Positions 18,699-28,136 of a stretch of DNA of 64,000 nucleotides are shown here, in pieces. Source of the DNA: Paraclostridium bifermentans. GTDB lineage: Bacteria; Bacillota; Clostridia; Peptostreptococcales; Peptostreptococcaceae. Position numbers and translations under genes: made by a program. The notes under the pieces are model-generated. The model did no database searches and had not been told where the DNA came from. It was given only the letters and a program-made list of their open reading frames with translations. The stretch's first letter is position 1. The number at the start of each line of letters is the position of its first letter. Location: contig NZ_CP079737.1 in assembly GCF_019916025.1 (NCBI RefSeq), positions 930,001 through 994,000 of the forward strand, read 5' to 3'.

Positions 18699-18726
18699 TT
18701 GCAAAATGGGTGAAACTTTATATAAT
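18699..18726 (+). promoter_or_regulatory. Promoter of the polyamine operon
   Basis: TTGCAA (18699-18704) and TATAAT (18721-18726) with a 16-base spacer. A leader of about 90 bases follows before the TTG start. Confidence 0.6.
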
Positions 18727-18822
18727 AAATATTGTGAGTTTAATAAAACTAAATTTTATGAATAGAAATAATAATCTTTGAAAAGTTAAATCAATCTTTA
18801 AAATAAAGAAGGGAGGAACGAT

Positions 18823-20322
18823 TTGGAAGCTATAGGTAAAAACTTAGAGTTAGAATATGAGAAAAGTTATAAGTTAAATCATAGTCAAACACCACTGCTA
18901 AGCTCACTAAAAGAATATTCAAAAAAAGATATAGCATGTTTTGATGTACCTGGTCATGTAAGACATCAAGGGGTAGATATATTAAATAACTATTATGGAG
19001 AAGAATTGATGAAAATGGATATAAATTCATCGCCACTAATGGATAATGTGTCTAATCCTAGAGGAATTATAAAAAATGCCCAAAAACTTTTAGCAGATGC
19101 TTATGGTTCAGATGATGCTTTTTTTATAACCAATGGAACTACAGGAGCTATACATGCAATGATATTAAGTATCATAGAGGATAATGATAAATTGCTTCTT
19201 CCTAGAAATATACATAAATCAGTTATCAACGCATTAATATTAAGTGGAGGAGAACCTGTATTTATTCAACCAGAATTTGATAAAGAATTAGGAATAAGTC
19301 TTAATATAAGAGCTAGAGATGTAAAATATGCACTTGAAACTAATAAGGGGATAAAAGCTTTATTTTTACTTAATCCAACCTATTATGGAGCATGCAGTGA
19401 TTTAAGTGAAATTATAGAAATATGCCATGAACATAATGTATTAGTTTTAGTAGATGAGGCACATGGAGCACACTTTCCATTCCATGAGGATTTACCACCA
19501 TCGAGCATGAATTTAGGAGCAGATATGGCAGCGGTTAGCATACATAAAACTGGAGGGGCATTAACACAAGCTTCAGCACTGCTTTTAAATAATAAAAGTA
19601 TAGAATCTAGTAAAGTTCTTCAATGTATAAACATGTTGCAGTCAACATCAGCCTCATATTTATTGATGAGTAGTATCGATGGAGCTAGATCAAATTTAGT
19701 TTCAAATGGGCAGGAACAACTATCAAAAGCTTTAAATCTTTCAAGATATGCAAAAGCTAAGCTTAATAAAATAAAAGGCATAAAAGTTGTATCTACAGAG
19801 TGCTTAAATGATGATGGAGTAAAGTTTATAGATGAGACAAAATTTTGTATAAATGTTAAAAATTTAAATTTAACAGGACTTGAAGTTTATGATTTATTAT
19901 ATAAAGAGTTTTCAGTTCAAGCGGAACTAGGAGATTTATATAATATACTAGCGTTAATATCTATAGGGACAGAAAAAGAAGATGTAGATAAATTAATAAA
20001 TGCATTAGAAATAATATCTAAAATATATAAGAAGCCAGATGAAATGAAGGATATAGATATAAAACAAATAACTCCAATATTGAAATTAAAACCGAGAGAT
20101 GCTTTTTATAAAAAGAAAGAAATGGTTTTACTTGATGAATGTATTGGAAGAATTTCTGGAGAATCTATAATGGCTTATCCGCCAGGTATCCCGATAGTAA
20201 CACCTGGAGAAATAATTACAAAAGAAATTATAGAATATATAAAATTATTAAAAGATAATAATGCATATTTAAGTGATATGAAAGACAAAGAGTTAAATTA
20301 TATATTAGTTATAAAAAAATAA
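18823..20322 (+). CDS. speA: Arginine decarboxylase-type PLP enzyme (Orn/Lys/Arg decarboxylase family)
   Basis: A 499-residue fold-type I decarboxylase of the short Bacillus SpeA type. Family motifs are FDVPGHVRHQG, TNGTTGAIHAMI, VDEAHGAH and the PLP lysine in SIHKTGGALTQ; the C-terminal part has AYPPGIPIVTPGE. By itself the family could act on lysine, ornithine or arginine. The agmatinase gene in the same operon favours arginine to agmatine. The start is TTG, 6-7 bases after GGGAGG. It is the first gene of the polyamine operon. Confidence 0.87.
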   Translation: MEAIGKNLELEYEKSYKLNHSQTPLLSSLKEYSKKDIACFDVPGHVRHQGVDILNNYYGEELMKMDINSSPLMDNVSNPRGIIKNAQKLLADAYGSDDAFFITNGTTGAIHAMILSIIEDNDKLLLPRNIHKSVINALILSGGEPVFIQPEFDKELGISLNIRARDVKYALETNKGIKALFLLNPTYYGACSDLSEIIEICHEHNVLVLVDEAHGAHFPFHEDLPPSSMNLGADMAAVSIHKTGGALTQASALLLNNKSIESSKVLQCINMLQSTSASYLLMSSIDGARSNLVSNGQEQLSKALNLSRYAKAKLNKIKGIKVVSTECLNDDGVKFIDETKFCINVKNLNLTGLEVYDLLYKEFSVQAELGDLYNILALISIGTEKEDVDKLINALEIISKIYKKPDEMKDIDIKQITPILKLKPRDAFYKKKEMVLLDECIGRISGESIMAYPPGIPIVTPGEIITKEIIEYIKLLKDNNAYLSDMKDKELNYILVIKK

Positions 20323-20352
20323 ATTAAAAACTTAATAAGGAGAGTGACGACT

Positions 20353-20778
20353 ATGAAGTTTGAAACTTTAGGAAGACATATATTAGTTGAGTATTACAAT
20401 TGTGATGAGGATATACTTAGAGATCCAAAGCTTATTGAAAAATATATGAATGACTCAGCTTTAAATGCAAAAGCAACTATAGTAGATTCAGTGTTTCACC
20501 ATTTTAATCCATGGGGAGTATCGGGAGCTGTAATAATAGCAGAATCTCATTTAACTATACACACATGGCCAGAATATGGATATGCAGCTGCAGATTTCTT
20601 TACTTGTGGAGATATAGATCCTTGGAAAAGCTTTGAAATGCTAGAAGAATTATTGAAAGCTGAAAGAAGTGAATCTACAGAAATACCTAGAGGATTAACA
20701 TCAAAAATACAAAAATTTGCAAAAAAAGATTTAGGCAATATTACTCATAAGCCACAAGACGAGCAAGAAGCTATATAA
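20353..20778 (+). CDS. speD: S-adenosylmethionine decarboxylase proenzyme
   Basis: A 141-residue proenzyme that supplies the aminopropyl donor for spermidine. The self-cleavage site is Glu-Ser in [16 protein letters not shown]; the serine becomes the pyruvoyl group. [14 protein letters not shown] and FFTCGD are class 1B motifs. I chose the ATG at 20353: the in-frame GTG at 20344 is only about two bases from the ribosome site. It follows speA by 30 bases. The 170 bases after it are AT-rich, with a 23-base near repeat and no terminator, so speE is probably co-transcribed. Confidence 0.92.
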   Translation: MKFETLGRHILVEYYNCDEDILRDPKLIEKYMNDSALNAKATIVDSVFHHFNPWGVSGAVIIAESHLTIHTWPEYGYAAADFFTCGDIDPWKSFEMLEELLKAERSESTEIPRGLTSKIQKFAKKDLGNITHKPQDEQEAI

Positions 20779-20948
20779 ATAATAATCACCTAAATAAATA
20801 TAAATAAAAAATAAAAAATTAAATTCAAATTCAATTATAACATACAAATAAAAAGTGGTCAAAAAACTGACAACTAAAAAATATATAAATATAAAAATAA
20901 AAACAGATAAAAATAAAAAATTAAATTCAAAATTCGGAGGTCTAATTT

Positions 20949-21800
20949 ATGGAACTTTGGTATACAGAAGAGTGGACAGATAATGTTCGTTTCTCAATAA
21001 AAGTAGATAAACACTTATTTAGCGATCAATCAGATTTTCAAAGAGTTGATGTATTTGAAAGTAAGGAATTTGGAAAGTTTTTAACTTTAGATGGACTTAT
21101 GATGGTAAGTTACAAAGATGAGTTTATATACCATGATATGATAGTTCACGTTCCTATGGCAACTAATATGAATATAAAAAATGTATTAGTCATAGGTGGA
21201 GGAGATGGAGGAACTGTAAGAGAGTTAACTAGATATCCACAAATAGAAAAAATTGATATGGTTGAAATAGATAAAATGGTAGTTGATGTATCAAGAGATT
21301 ATATAGATATATGTGCTTGTAAATTAGATGATCCTAGAGTTAACTTATATTTTGAAGATGGAGTTGCTTTTGTTAAAAATTCAAAAGAGAAGGCATATGA
21401 TTTAATAATCGTGGATTCAACAGATCCAATAGGCCCTGGAGAAGGATTATTCTCAGTTGATTTTTACAATGATTGTTACAGAGTATTAAGTGATGAAGGT
21501 ATACTTGTAAATCAAAACGAAAGCCCATACTTTGACTTTAATGCTAAAGAAATGAAAAGAGCTAATGAAAAAATAACTAACTTATTCCCTATAGCTAAAG
21601 TTTACCAAGCTCATATACCTACTTATCCATCAGGACATTGGTTATTTGGTTTTGCATCTAAAAAATATGATCCAATAAAAGATCAAAACAAAGAAGCTTG
21701 GGAAGGTTTAAACTTAAAGACTAAATATTATAATAGCAATATACATACTGGGGCATTTATGTTACCTCAATATGTTGAGGATATGTTAAATGAAAAATAA
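20949..21800 (+). CDS. speE: Spermidine synthase
   Basis: A 283-residue aminopropyltransferase that makes spermidine from putrescine and decarboxylated SAM. The SAM-binding loop is VLVIGGGDGGTVREL near residue 80, followed by MVEIDKMVVDV, and DLIIVDSTDPIGPGEGLF holds the catalytic Asp. Length matches bacterial SpeE. CGGAGG lies before the ATG. The end overlaps the agmatinase gene by 11 bases. Confidence 0.94.
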   Translation: MELWYTEEWTDNVRFSIKVDKHLFSDQSDFQRVDVFESKEFGKFLTLDGLMMVSYKDEFIYHDMIVHVPMATNMNIKNVLVIGGGDGGTVRELTRYPQIEKIDMVEIDKMVVDVSRDYIDICACKLDDPRVNLYFEDGVAFVKNSKEKAYDLIIVDSTDPIGPGEGLFSVDFYNDCYRVLSDEGILVNQNESPYFDFNAKEMKRANEKITNLFPIAKVYQAHIPTYPSGHWLFGFASKKYDPIKDQNKEAWEGLNLKTKYYNSNIHTGAFMLPQYVEDMLNEK

Positions 21801-22671
21801 ATTTTATAATACACCTACATTTATGAGTATGGATGACTCTTATGAAGAAAGTAAATTAGTTGTATTTGGAGCAGGATTTGATGGAACAACTTCAAATAGA
21901 CCGGGGACTAGATTTGCAGCATCTTCAATGAGACCTGAGTTTTATGGATTAGAAACTTATAGCCCTATACTTGACTTAGATATGGATGATTATAAGATTT
22001 GTGATATTGGAGATTTAGAACTTAGCATAGGAAACACAGATACAGTTTTAAATGAAATATATGAAGGTACAAAAAGTATTATAAACGATAACAAAGTACC
22101 TTTTATGATAGGTGGAGAACATCTAGTTACATTACCTGCATTTAAAGCAGTACATGAAAAATACAATGATTTATATGTGCTTCAATTTGATGCACATACA
22201 GATTTAAGAGAAGAGTATAATAATAATGAAAATTCACATGCGACAGTTATAAAACGTATATGGGATATTGTTGGAGATAATAAGATATTTCAATTTGGAA
22301 TAAGATCTGGAACTAAAGAAGAGTTTGAATATGCATTAAAGTATAAGCATACATATATGGAAACTCACACTATAAATACTTTTAAAGAAGCAGTAAATAA
22401 ACTAGAAAATAAAAATATATATTTAACTATTGATTTAGATGTTTTAGATCCATCTATTTTTCCTGGAACTGGGACTCCAGAACCAGGAGGATTAACTTAT
22501 AAAGAGTTCGAGGGGATTTTTAAAATACTAAAAAATTCAAATATAAATTTAGTTGGATTAGATATTGTAGAGCTTAGTCCGGATTATGATAATACAAATG
22601 TTTCTACAGTTACGGCATGTAAAATATTAAGAGAATTAGCACTTATAGTAAGCGATAAGATAAATAAGTAA
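21790..22671 (+). CDS. speB: Agmatinase
   Basis: A 293-residue ureohydrolase with the manganese-binding motifs GGEHLVTLP, QFDAHTDLR and TIDLDVLDPSIFPGTGTPEPG. It hydrolyses agmatine to putrescine and urea, linking speA to speE. Its position inside speE's 3' end (11-base overlap) indicates translational coupling. Arginase is possible by family but the neighbouring genes favour agmatinase. Confidence 0.92.
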   Translation: MKNKFYNTPTFMSMDDSYEESKLVVFGAGFDGTTSNRPGTRFAASSMRPEFYGLETYSPILDLDMDDYKICDIGDLELSIGNTDTVLNEIYEGTKSIINDNKVPFMIGGEHLVTLPAFKAVHEKYNDLYVLQFDAHTDLREEYNNNENSHATVIKRIWDIVGDNKIFQFGIRSGTKEEFEYALKYKHTYMETHTINTFKEAVNKLENKNIYLTIDLDVLDPSIFPGTGTPEPGGLTYKEFEGIFKILKNSNINLVGLDIVELSPDYDNTNVSTVTACKILRELALIVSDKINK

Positions 22672-22689
22672 ACCTAGGAGGATAATTAA

Positions 22690-23880
22690 ATGACAAGACA
22701 TTTATTTACATCAGAATCAGTTACAGAAGGACATCCAGATAAAATATGTGATCAAATATCAGATGCAATATTAGATGCACTTTTAGCAAATGACCCACAA
22801 GCTAGGGTTGCTTGTGAAACAACAGTTACAACAGGATTAGTATTAGTTGCAGGAGAAATAAGTACTAATACTTATGTTGATATACCTAAATTAGTTAGAG
22901 AAACAGTTAAGGAAATAGGATACACTAGAGCAAAATTTGGATTTGACGGAGATACTTGTGCAGTTATAACTTCAATAGATGAGCAATCAGGAGATATAGC
23001 TATGGGAGTTGATGAAGCTTTAGAAAATAGAAGCGGAGAATTAACTGAAGATGAAATAGAAAAAATAGGAGCTGGAGACCAAGGTATAATGTTTGGTTTC
23101 GCATGTAATGAAACAGAGGAATTAATGCCTCTTCCAATATCTCTTGCTCATAAGTTATCAAGAAGATTAACAGAAGTTAGAAAAAGTGGAGAATTAGAAT
23201 ACTTAAGACCAGATGGAAAGACTCAAGTTACTGTTGAATACGCTGGAAATAAAGCAGTTAGAGTTCATACAGTATTAATATCTACTCAACATAGTGAAGA
23301 TATAGATAATGAAACTATAAGAAGAGATTTAATAGAAAAAGTTATAAAAGTTGTTATACCAGAAGCACTTTTAGATGAAGAAACTAAAATATATATAAAC
23401 CCAACTGGAAGATTCGTTATAGGAGGACCTCAAGGAGATACAGGTCTTACTGGAAGAAAGATAATAATAGATACTTACGGTGGATACTCAAGACATGGAG
23501 GAGGAGCTTTCTCAGGAAAAGATCCTACAAAAGTTGATAGATCAGCTGCATATGCTGCAAGATACGTTGCAAAAAATATAGTAGCAGCAGGACTTGCAGA
23601 CAAATGTGAAATAGAGTTAGCTTATGCTATAGGTGTTGCTAGACCATTATCTGTATTCATAGATACATTTGGAACTGGAAAAGTAAGTGAAGAAGTGCTA
23701 GTTGATTTAGTTAATAAGAACTTTGATTTAAGACCAGGAGCAATAATAAGAGATTTAGACTTAAGAAAGCCTATGTATAAAAATGTTGCAGCTTATGGAC
23801 ACTTTGGGAGAACTGACTTAGATTTACCATGGGAAAGAACTGATAAAGCTGGAATTTTAAAAACACAAGCAAATATATAG
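22690..23880 (+). CDS. metK: S-adenosylmethionine synthetase
   Basis: A 396-residue enzyme making SAM from methionine and ATP. Motifs: [20 protein letters not shown] at the N-terminus, [29 protein letters not shown] and [18 protein letters not shown]. It lies 18 bases after speB with AGGAGG before the ATG, so it belongs to the polyamine operon and would feed speD. No S-box or other SAM riboswitch was seen upstream. Confidence 0.95.
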   Translation: MTRHLFTSESVTEGHPDKICDQISDAILDALLANDPQARVACETTVTTGLVLVAGEISTNTYVDIPKLVRETVKEIGYTRAKFGFDGDTCAVITSIDEQSGDIAMGVDEALENRSGELTEDEIEKIGAGDQGIMFGFACNETEELMPLPISLAHKLSRRLTEVRKSGELEYLRPDGKTQVTVEYAGNKAVRVHTVLISTQHSEDIDNETIRRDLIEKVIKVVIPEALLDEETKIYINPTGRFVIGGPQGDTGLTGRKIIIDTYGGYSRHGGGAFSGKDPTKVDRSAAYAARYVAKNIVAAGLADKCEIELAYAIGVARPLSVFIDTFGTGKVSEEVLVDLVNKNFDLRPGAIIRDLDLRKPMYKNVAAYGHFGRTDLDLPWERTDKAGILKTQANI

Positions 23881-23889
23881 TAAAATAGG

Positions 23890-23979
23890 ATAGCTTAGGA
23901 CTATATATAACATTCATGCACAAAGCCTAAAATGTGCGGCTTTAACGTTTCGTCATGTTATATATAGTCACTTCGCTAT
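23890..23979 (+). repeat. Imperfect palindrome downstream of metK (repeat family, copy 2)
   Basis: A perfect 15-base outer stem, GACTATATATAACAT (23899-23913) with ATGTTATATATAGTC (23955-23969), plus ATAGC/GCTAT further out. The core is CAAAGCC...GGCTTTAACGTTTCGTCA. It lies between metK and its terminator. Confidence 0.7.
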
Positions 23980-23992
23980 TTCTATGTATTAT

Positions 23993-24030
23993 GAAAAGGG
24001 TATCGATAAATTTGATATCCTTTTTTATTT
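23993..24030 (+). terminator. Terminator of the polyamine operon
   Basis: AAAAGGGTATC pairs with GATATCCTTTT, followed by T residues. Confidence 0.85.
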
Positions 24031-24131
24031 ATGTTAACTTTAGTTGACAGATCTCCAATTTAGATTGATAGAAATATATTGAAGTTATGTATATACTATA
24101 GTTATAAGTTTAATTAGGAGGTAAATGCTAG

Positions 24132-24578
24132 ATGACCTTAGGAGAAAAATTACTTGATTTACGAAAAAAACTAGGATTATCACAAGAGGAAGTTGCTGAA
24201 AAACTAAATGTCTCTAGACAGACAATAAGCAAATGGGAAACAGGGCAAACTGTTCCGGAATTATTTAAAGTAAAATTATTAAGCGAGTTATATAATGTAA
24301 GTTATGATTACTTAATTAGTTCGAGTAAAATAAGTGGTGATTTAACGAGTATCGAAAACATAGTTGATGAAATTGACTGGACTAGCGCGTGGGCTAAAAA
24401 ATATCCTATTTTATCAACATATAAAGGTATAAATGGAATAAATAATTATGTAGAAAAAGTATCTAATATGTATGAAGAGTTTAAAGATGAGTTTAGTTTA
24501 ACTGATCAAGACACGGCACTAATATTAAAAGATATTTTATATAAAAAATATAAAAAAGAGAATAAGAAAAACAAATAA
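24132..24578 (+). CDS. XRE-family transcriptional regulator
   Basis: A 148-residue protein. Residues 1-65 are a Cro/C1 helix-turn-helix (LGLSQEEVAEKLNVSRQTIS, then KWETGQTVPE). The remaining ~80 residues are an unrecognised mostly helical tail with charged C-terminus. AGGAGG lies before the ATG. It stands alone between two terminators, so its targets cannot be told from context. Confidence 0.85.
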   Translation: MTLGEKLLDLRKKLGLSQEEVAEKLNVSRQTISKWETGQTVPELFKVKLLSELYNVSYDYLISSSKISGDLTSIENIVDEIDWTSAWAKKYPILSTYKGINGINNYVEKVSNMYEEFKDEFSLTDQDTALILKDILYKKYKKENKKNK

Positions 24579-24580
24579 AG

Positions 24581-24628
24581 AAATGGGATGTAAAAAACTT
24601 TTATAAGTTTTTTACATCCCATTTTTTA
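24581..24628. terminator. Bidirectional terminator between the XRE and AraC genes
   Basis: AAATGGGATGTAAAAAACTT pairs with AAGTTTTTTACATCCCATTT; both strands leave a T-rich tail, fitting the convergent genes. Confidence 0.88.
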
Positions 24629-25333
24629 TTGTAAAGTAGTGTGTCTATATTCTTGAGGGCTCATTCCATTATACTTTTTAAATACTGAAGAGTAGTAGGT
24701 ATGGTTATTATATCCCACAGATAAGGCTATATCTAATATTGATTCATCATTTTCTAGTAAAAATTCTTTGCTTTTTTCAACTCTTAATTTATTTAAAAAA
24801 TTAGAGAAAGTATAACCTGTTTCCTTTTTAAAAATAGAGCAGAAGTAACTTTTATTTATATTTAGATGATCACAAACTGTACCGAGATTTATATCGTTAT
24901 AATAATTTCTGTGAATATAATCTATGCCTTCTTTTACATACACACTAAACTTATGTTTTTTATGATATTTATTTTTTATTATAGTCTCTAGAACAGATGA
25001 AAAATAATCTGAACATGACAATGGCTTAAATGGAATATCATATTCTTTACACATATGTTCTGATTTGAAAGGACCAACTATAAAATATCCTTTTTGGTTA
25101 GAGAGATTGAATTTAGGTATTATTATAAAATGTATATTCTCACTAGAATTAATTTTAACATTAGATGAAGAATTTCTATCTATATTATTTAGTATCCCTA
25201 AATCATCACATAGTCTAAATAGCTTATCTGAATACCCCTTACTACTTATAAGTTTTAAATTTTTATCTAAAAACTGAATTGGAATTTCTAATAAATCATA
25301 AAAATCACTTAATAAATCTTCTAAACTTTTCAT
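24626..25333 (-). CDS. AraC-family regulator divergent from the heme/nitrogenase-like operon
   Basis: A 235-residue protein. The C-terminal ~100 residues are an AraC/XylS double helix-turn-helix: LGTVCDHLNINKSYFCSIFK and the second helix pair ending GMSPQEYR. The N-terminal ~125 residues look like a small ligand-sensing domain (PocR/GAF-like pattern with YFIVGPF), with three cysteines. A GGGAGG site precedes the ATG. It is divergently transcribed from the operon starting at 25490, with the Fur-box-like site between them, so it is a likely local regulator, perhaps of heme or iron response. The ligand is unknown. Confidence 0.83.
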   Translation of the reverse strand: MKSLEDLLSDFYDLLEIPIQFLDKNLKLISSKGYSDKLFRLCDDLGILNNIDRNSSSNVKINSSENIHFIIIPKFNLSNQKGYFIVGPFKSEHMCKEYDIPFKPLSCSDYFSSVLETIIKNKYHKKHKFSVYVKEGIDYIHRNYYNDINLGTVCDHLNINKSYFCSIFKKETGYTFSNFLNKLRVEKSKEFLLENDESILDIALSVGYNNHTYYSSVFKKYNGMSPQEYRHTTLQ

Positions 25334-25426
25334 TGATTAACCTCCCTTGAATGCAAATATATTTATAAATTTTAAAAATATAGTTAAAGAAATAAAATCT
25401 TATAGATAATATAATGTGATTGTAAA

Positions 25427-25441
25427 TGATAATTGATATCA
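25427..25441. promoter_or_regulatory. Fur-box-like operator of the heme/nitrogenase-like operon
   Basis: TGATAATTGATATCA agrees with the Fur 7-1-7 inverted repeat (TGATAAT, one base, ATTATCA) at 12 of 14 positions. It overlaps TTGATA (25433-25438), a candidate -35 with TATTAC 16 bases on, and sits just after a TATAAT at 25410-25415. Binding would block either promoter. This indicates iron repression. Confidence 0.65.
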
Positions 25442-25489
25442 AATAAAAACAACATATTACTATTATGAAATAAGTTAAGGAGAATGTCA

Positions 25490-26233
25490 ATGAGGAAAAT
25501 AGCTATATATGGGAAGGGTGGAATAGGAAAATCTACCACTACTTCAAACTTATCTGCAGCTTTATCTAGTTTAGGGTATAAAGTTATGCAAATAGGGTGT
25601 GATCCTAAAGCGGATTCTACTAAAAATTTAATGAAAGGTAAATTTATTCCAACGGTTTTAGATGTCATGAATACTAAAGGTGATGGAGTTCAGTTAGAAG
25701 ATATAGTATTTGAAGGTTATAACGGAGTACTTTGTGTAGAGGCAGGAGGGCCAACTCCTGGCGTTGGATGCGCGGGAAGAGGTATCATAGCTGCATTTGA
25801 AAAGCTAGAAGAGCTTAGCGCATTTGAAAAATATAATCCAGACATAGTTATATACGATGTTTTAGGAGACGTTGTATGTGGGGGATTTTCAATGCCTATT
25901 CGAAATGGGTACGCAGAAGAAGTATATATAGTAACTTCTGGAGAAATGATGTCTATGTATGCAGCAAGCAATATTTCAACTGCCGTAAATCAATTTAAAA
26001 ATAGGGGATATGCATCCCTTAAAGGGTTAATATTAAATGCTAAAAATGTTGAAGGCGAAATAGATTTAGTTGAAACTTTAGCAAATGAAATAAATAGTGA
26101 AGTTTTCCATTATATACCTAGAGAAAAGATGGTACAAATATCAGAAAACGATGGAAAAACAGTTATAGAAAAAGATAAAAATTGCGATATGGCTAATGTT
26201 TATTTGGAATTAGCTAAAAAAGTAGTAGGATAA
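25490..26233 (+). CDS. NifH/BchL-like iron-sulfur ATPase (nitrogenase-type reductase)
   Basis: A 247-residue NifH-superfamily protein. The P-loop is GKGGIGKST (8-16). Both cysteines that bridge the [4Fe-4S] cluster of the dimer are present: C94 in GVGCAGRG and C130 in LGDVVCGGF. It should use ATP to pass low-potential electrons to the NifD/NifK-like partners encoded 2.7 kb downstream. The ATG at 25490 is chosen because AAGGAG is 7 bases upstream; the ATG at 25484 is one base from it. It is the first gene of the operon after the Fur-box-like site. Nitrogen fixation is unlikely because FeMo-cofactor genes and ligands are missing. Confidence 0.93.
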   Translation: MRKIAIYGKGGIGKSTTTSNLSAALSSLGYKVMQIGCDPKADSTKNLMKGKFIPTVLDVMNTKGDGVQLEDIVFEGYNGVLCVEAGGPTPGVGCAGRGIIAAFEKLEELSAFEKYNPDIVIYDVLGDVVCGGFSMPIRNGYAEEVYIVTSGEMMSMYAASNISTAVNQFKNRGYASLKGLILNAKNVEGEIDLVETLANEINSEVFHYIPREKMVQISENDGKTVIEKDKNCDMANVYLELAKKVVG

Positions 26234-26265
26234 AAAATTTGAAAATACATACGGAGGAAAATATT

Positions 26266-27150
26266 ATGAAATTTAGAAAATTAGCGTCAGTTTTTATGGT
26301 ATCAGCATTATTTTTAACGGGTTGCCAAGCTTCAAATACAGGTGAAGCAAAAGAGGAAGAAAAAGAAAAAGTGAGTGTGGTAAGTGCTACTGTATCAGCA
26401 ACTCAAGTATTAGATAAATTAGATTCAGAAGTTATAGGAGTTCCTACAACAAAGATGGAATTACCTCAAAAATATAAAGATCTACCACAAGTAGGTCAAG
26501 CTATGAGCCCCGATTTAGAAATTGTAGCATCTTTAGAGCCAGATTTATTTGTTATGGATAATATGTTTAAGGAAAAAGTTGAAGAAAGTATGAAAGAATA
26601 TGACTTAAATACATTCTTCTTTGACACAAGTACATATACAAGCTTTTTATCTAGCATAGAAAAACTAGGAGCTAAAATAGGAGAAGAAAAAGAAGCTACG
26701 AAACTTATAAATGAATTAAAAGATGTGGAAAAAGAAGCTAAAGCGAACAAAAAAGGAGAGGCTCCGACAGTAGCAATTTTATTTGGTGGAGGAGAAAACT
26801 TCATGCTTGCAACAGATACATCTTATCTAGGGGATTTAACTAAAACACTAGGAGCTAAAAATATAGCTAACAATTTAGATACTAATGTTAAATCACCATA
26901 CATACAATTTAGTTTAGAGCAAATACTTGAGCAAAATCCAGACTACATACTAAGATTTGCTCATGGAGAGTTAGAACAAACTAAAAAGGCATTTGATCAA
27001 GCTTTTGATAAAAACTCAGCATATAAGGAATTAGATGCAGTTAAAAATAATAAAGTAATAGATTTAGACCCAAGTATATTTAATGTATCAGCAAACTTAC
27101 AAGTAAAAGAAGCTATAAAGAATCTTGGAGAGATTTTCTACGGTAATTAA
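26266..27150 (+). CDS. Heme-binding lipoprotein, IsdE-like, of an ABC importer
   Basis: A 294-residue lipoprotein with signal ending LTGC (Cys 20) and a class III binding fold. It resembles staphylococcal IsdE along its length: LDKLDSEVIGVPTTK, LPQKYKDLPQVG, MSPDLE, SYLGDL and NPDYILRFAHG. The two IsdE heme ligands, recalled as Met78 and His229, fall here on Met80 (QAMSPD) and His233 (RFAHG) with nearly the same spacing. This points to heme as the ligand, rather than a siderophore. The ATG at 26266 follows GGAGG; an upstream in-frame ATG at 26239 lacks a site. It sits 32 bases after the NifH-like gene. Confidence 0.85.
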   Translation: MKFRKLASVFMVSALFLTGCQASNTGEAKEEEKEKVSVVSATVSATQVLDKLDSEVIGVPTTKMELPQKYKDLPQVGQAMSPDLEIVASLEPDLFVMDNMFKEKVEESMKEYDLNTFFFDTSTYTSFLSSIEKLGAKIGEEKEATKLINELKDVEKEAKANKKGEAPTVAILFGGGENFMLATDTSYLGDLTKTLGAKNIANNLDTNVKSPYIQFSLEQILEQNPDYILRFAHGELEQTKKAFDQAFDKNSAYKELDAVKNNKVIDLDPSIFNVSANLQVKEAIKNLGEIFYGN

Positions 27151-27152
27151 TT

Positions 27153-28136
27153 ATGAAAATTAATAAAAAATATTTAACAATAGGTCTATCACTAGCATTA
27201 CTACTTATACTTTTAGTGCTATTAACTACTATTGGAAGTGTTAATTTAAGATTTACAGAGATTATAAATGCATTAATTAATAATGATAATAAAATGGTTA
27301 CTACAATAGTTTATAAAATGAGATTACCAAGAAATATATTGGCAGCATTAGTTGGAGCTAACTTAGCTGTAAGTGGAGTACTATTGCAATCAGTTATGAA
27401 AAATCCGTTAGCAGACCCTGGAATAACAGGTGTTTCAAGTGGAGCGAGTGTAGCAGCTATTTTTATACTTCTACTGTTACCACAATATACGGGAATACTT
27501 CCTATTGCTGCATTTATAGGTGGAGCCATAGCTTGCATATTAGTATTTTTAATGGCTTACAAAAATGGATTAAAGCCAGGAAGAATAGTGCTAGCTGGTG
27601 TTGCTATAAACACTATATTAGGAGGTGTAATTTCATATTTATCAACTATGTATAGTGATAGAATACAAAGCGCTATGCTTTGGTTAAACGGTAGTTTAGC
27701 TACTAAGACTTGGGCAGATGTTGAAATGCTATTTATATATTCAATAGTAGGATTAGTTGTATCATTATTTCTTACAAGAAGTGCAAATGTACTTCAATTA
27801 GGGGATGATGCAGCTACTAACTTAGGATTTAATGTTAACTTAACTAGGTTATTGATATCAGGAGTAGCTGTGTTTTTGGCAGCTACATCTACAGCAGTAG
27901 TTGGAATTATAAGCTTTGTAGGTCTTATAGTTCCTCATATAGCAAGGATGATAATGGGAAGTGATCATAAGTTTACCATACCATTTAGTATGATTTTAGG
28001 AAGTATAGTTTTATTAGTTGCAGACACGTTAGGTAGAACTATTGGAGGAGCTGTAGAAATACCAGTAGGTGTAATAATGTCTATAGTTGGAGGACCATTC
28101 TTCTTATACTTACTAAGAAAGAGAGGGAACTTTTAA
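27153..28136 (+). CDS. FecCD-family permease of the heme importer
   Basis: A 327-residue protein with about nine to ten membrane helices. FecCD motifs include RLPRNILAAL, GVLLQSVMKNPLADPG, GVSSGASVAA and GLIVPHIARMIMGSDHK. It should form the channel for the preceding IsdE-like lipoprotein. It starts two bases after that gene's stop and shares one base with the ATPase gene (TAATG), so the three importer genes are coupled. Confidence 0.9.
   Translation: MKINKKYLTIGLSLALLLILLVLLTTIGSVNLRFTEIINALINNDNKMVTTIVYKMRLPRNILAALVGANLAVSGVLLQSVMKNPLADPGITGVSSGASVAAIFILLLLPQYTGILPIAAFIGGAIACILVFLMAYKNGLKPGRIVLAGVAINTILGGVISYLSTMYSDRIQSAMLWLNGSLATKTWADVEMLFIYSIVGLVVSLFLTRSANVLQLGDDAATNLGFNVNLTRLLISGVAVFLAATSTAVVGIISFVGLIVPHIARMIMGSDHKFTIPFSMILGSIVLLVADTLGRTIGGAVEIPVGVIMSIVGGPFFLYLLRKRGNF

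Noticed and set aside
20779-20948. A small gene or RNA between speD and speE
   Set aside because: Very AT-rich, low-complexity sequence with a 23-base near repeat; no start with ribosome site or stable fold was seen.
22600-22690. SAM riboswitch before metK
   Set aside because: metK follows speB by 18 bases and no S-box core or terminator was seen.
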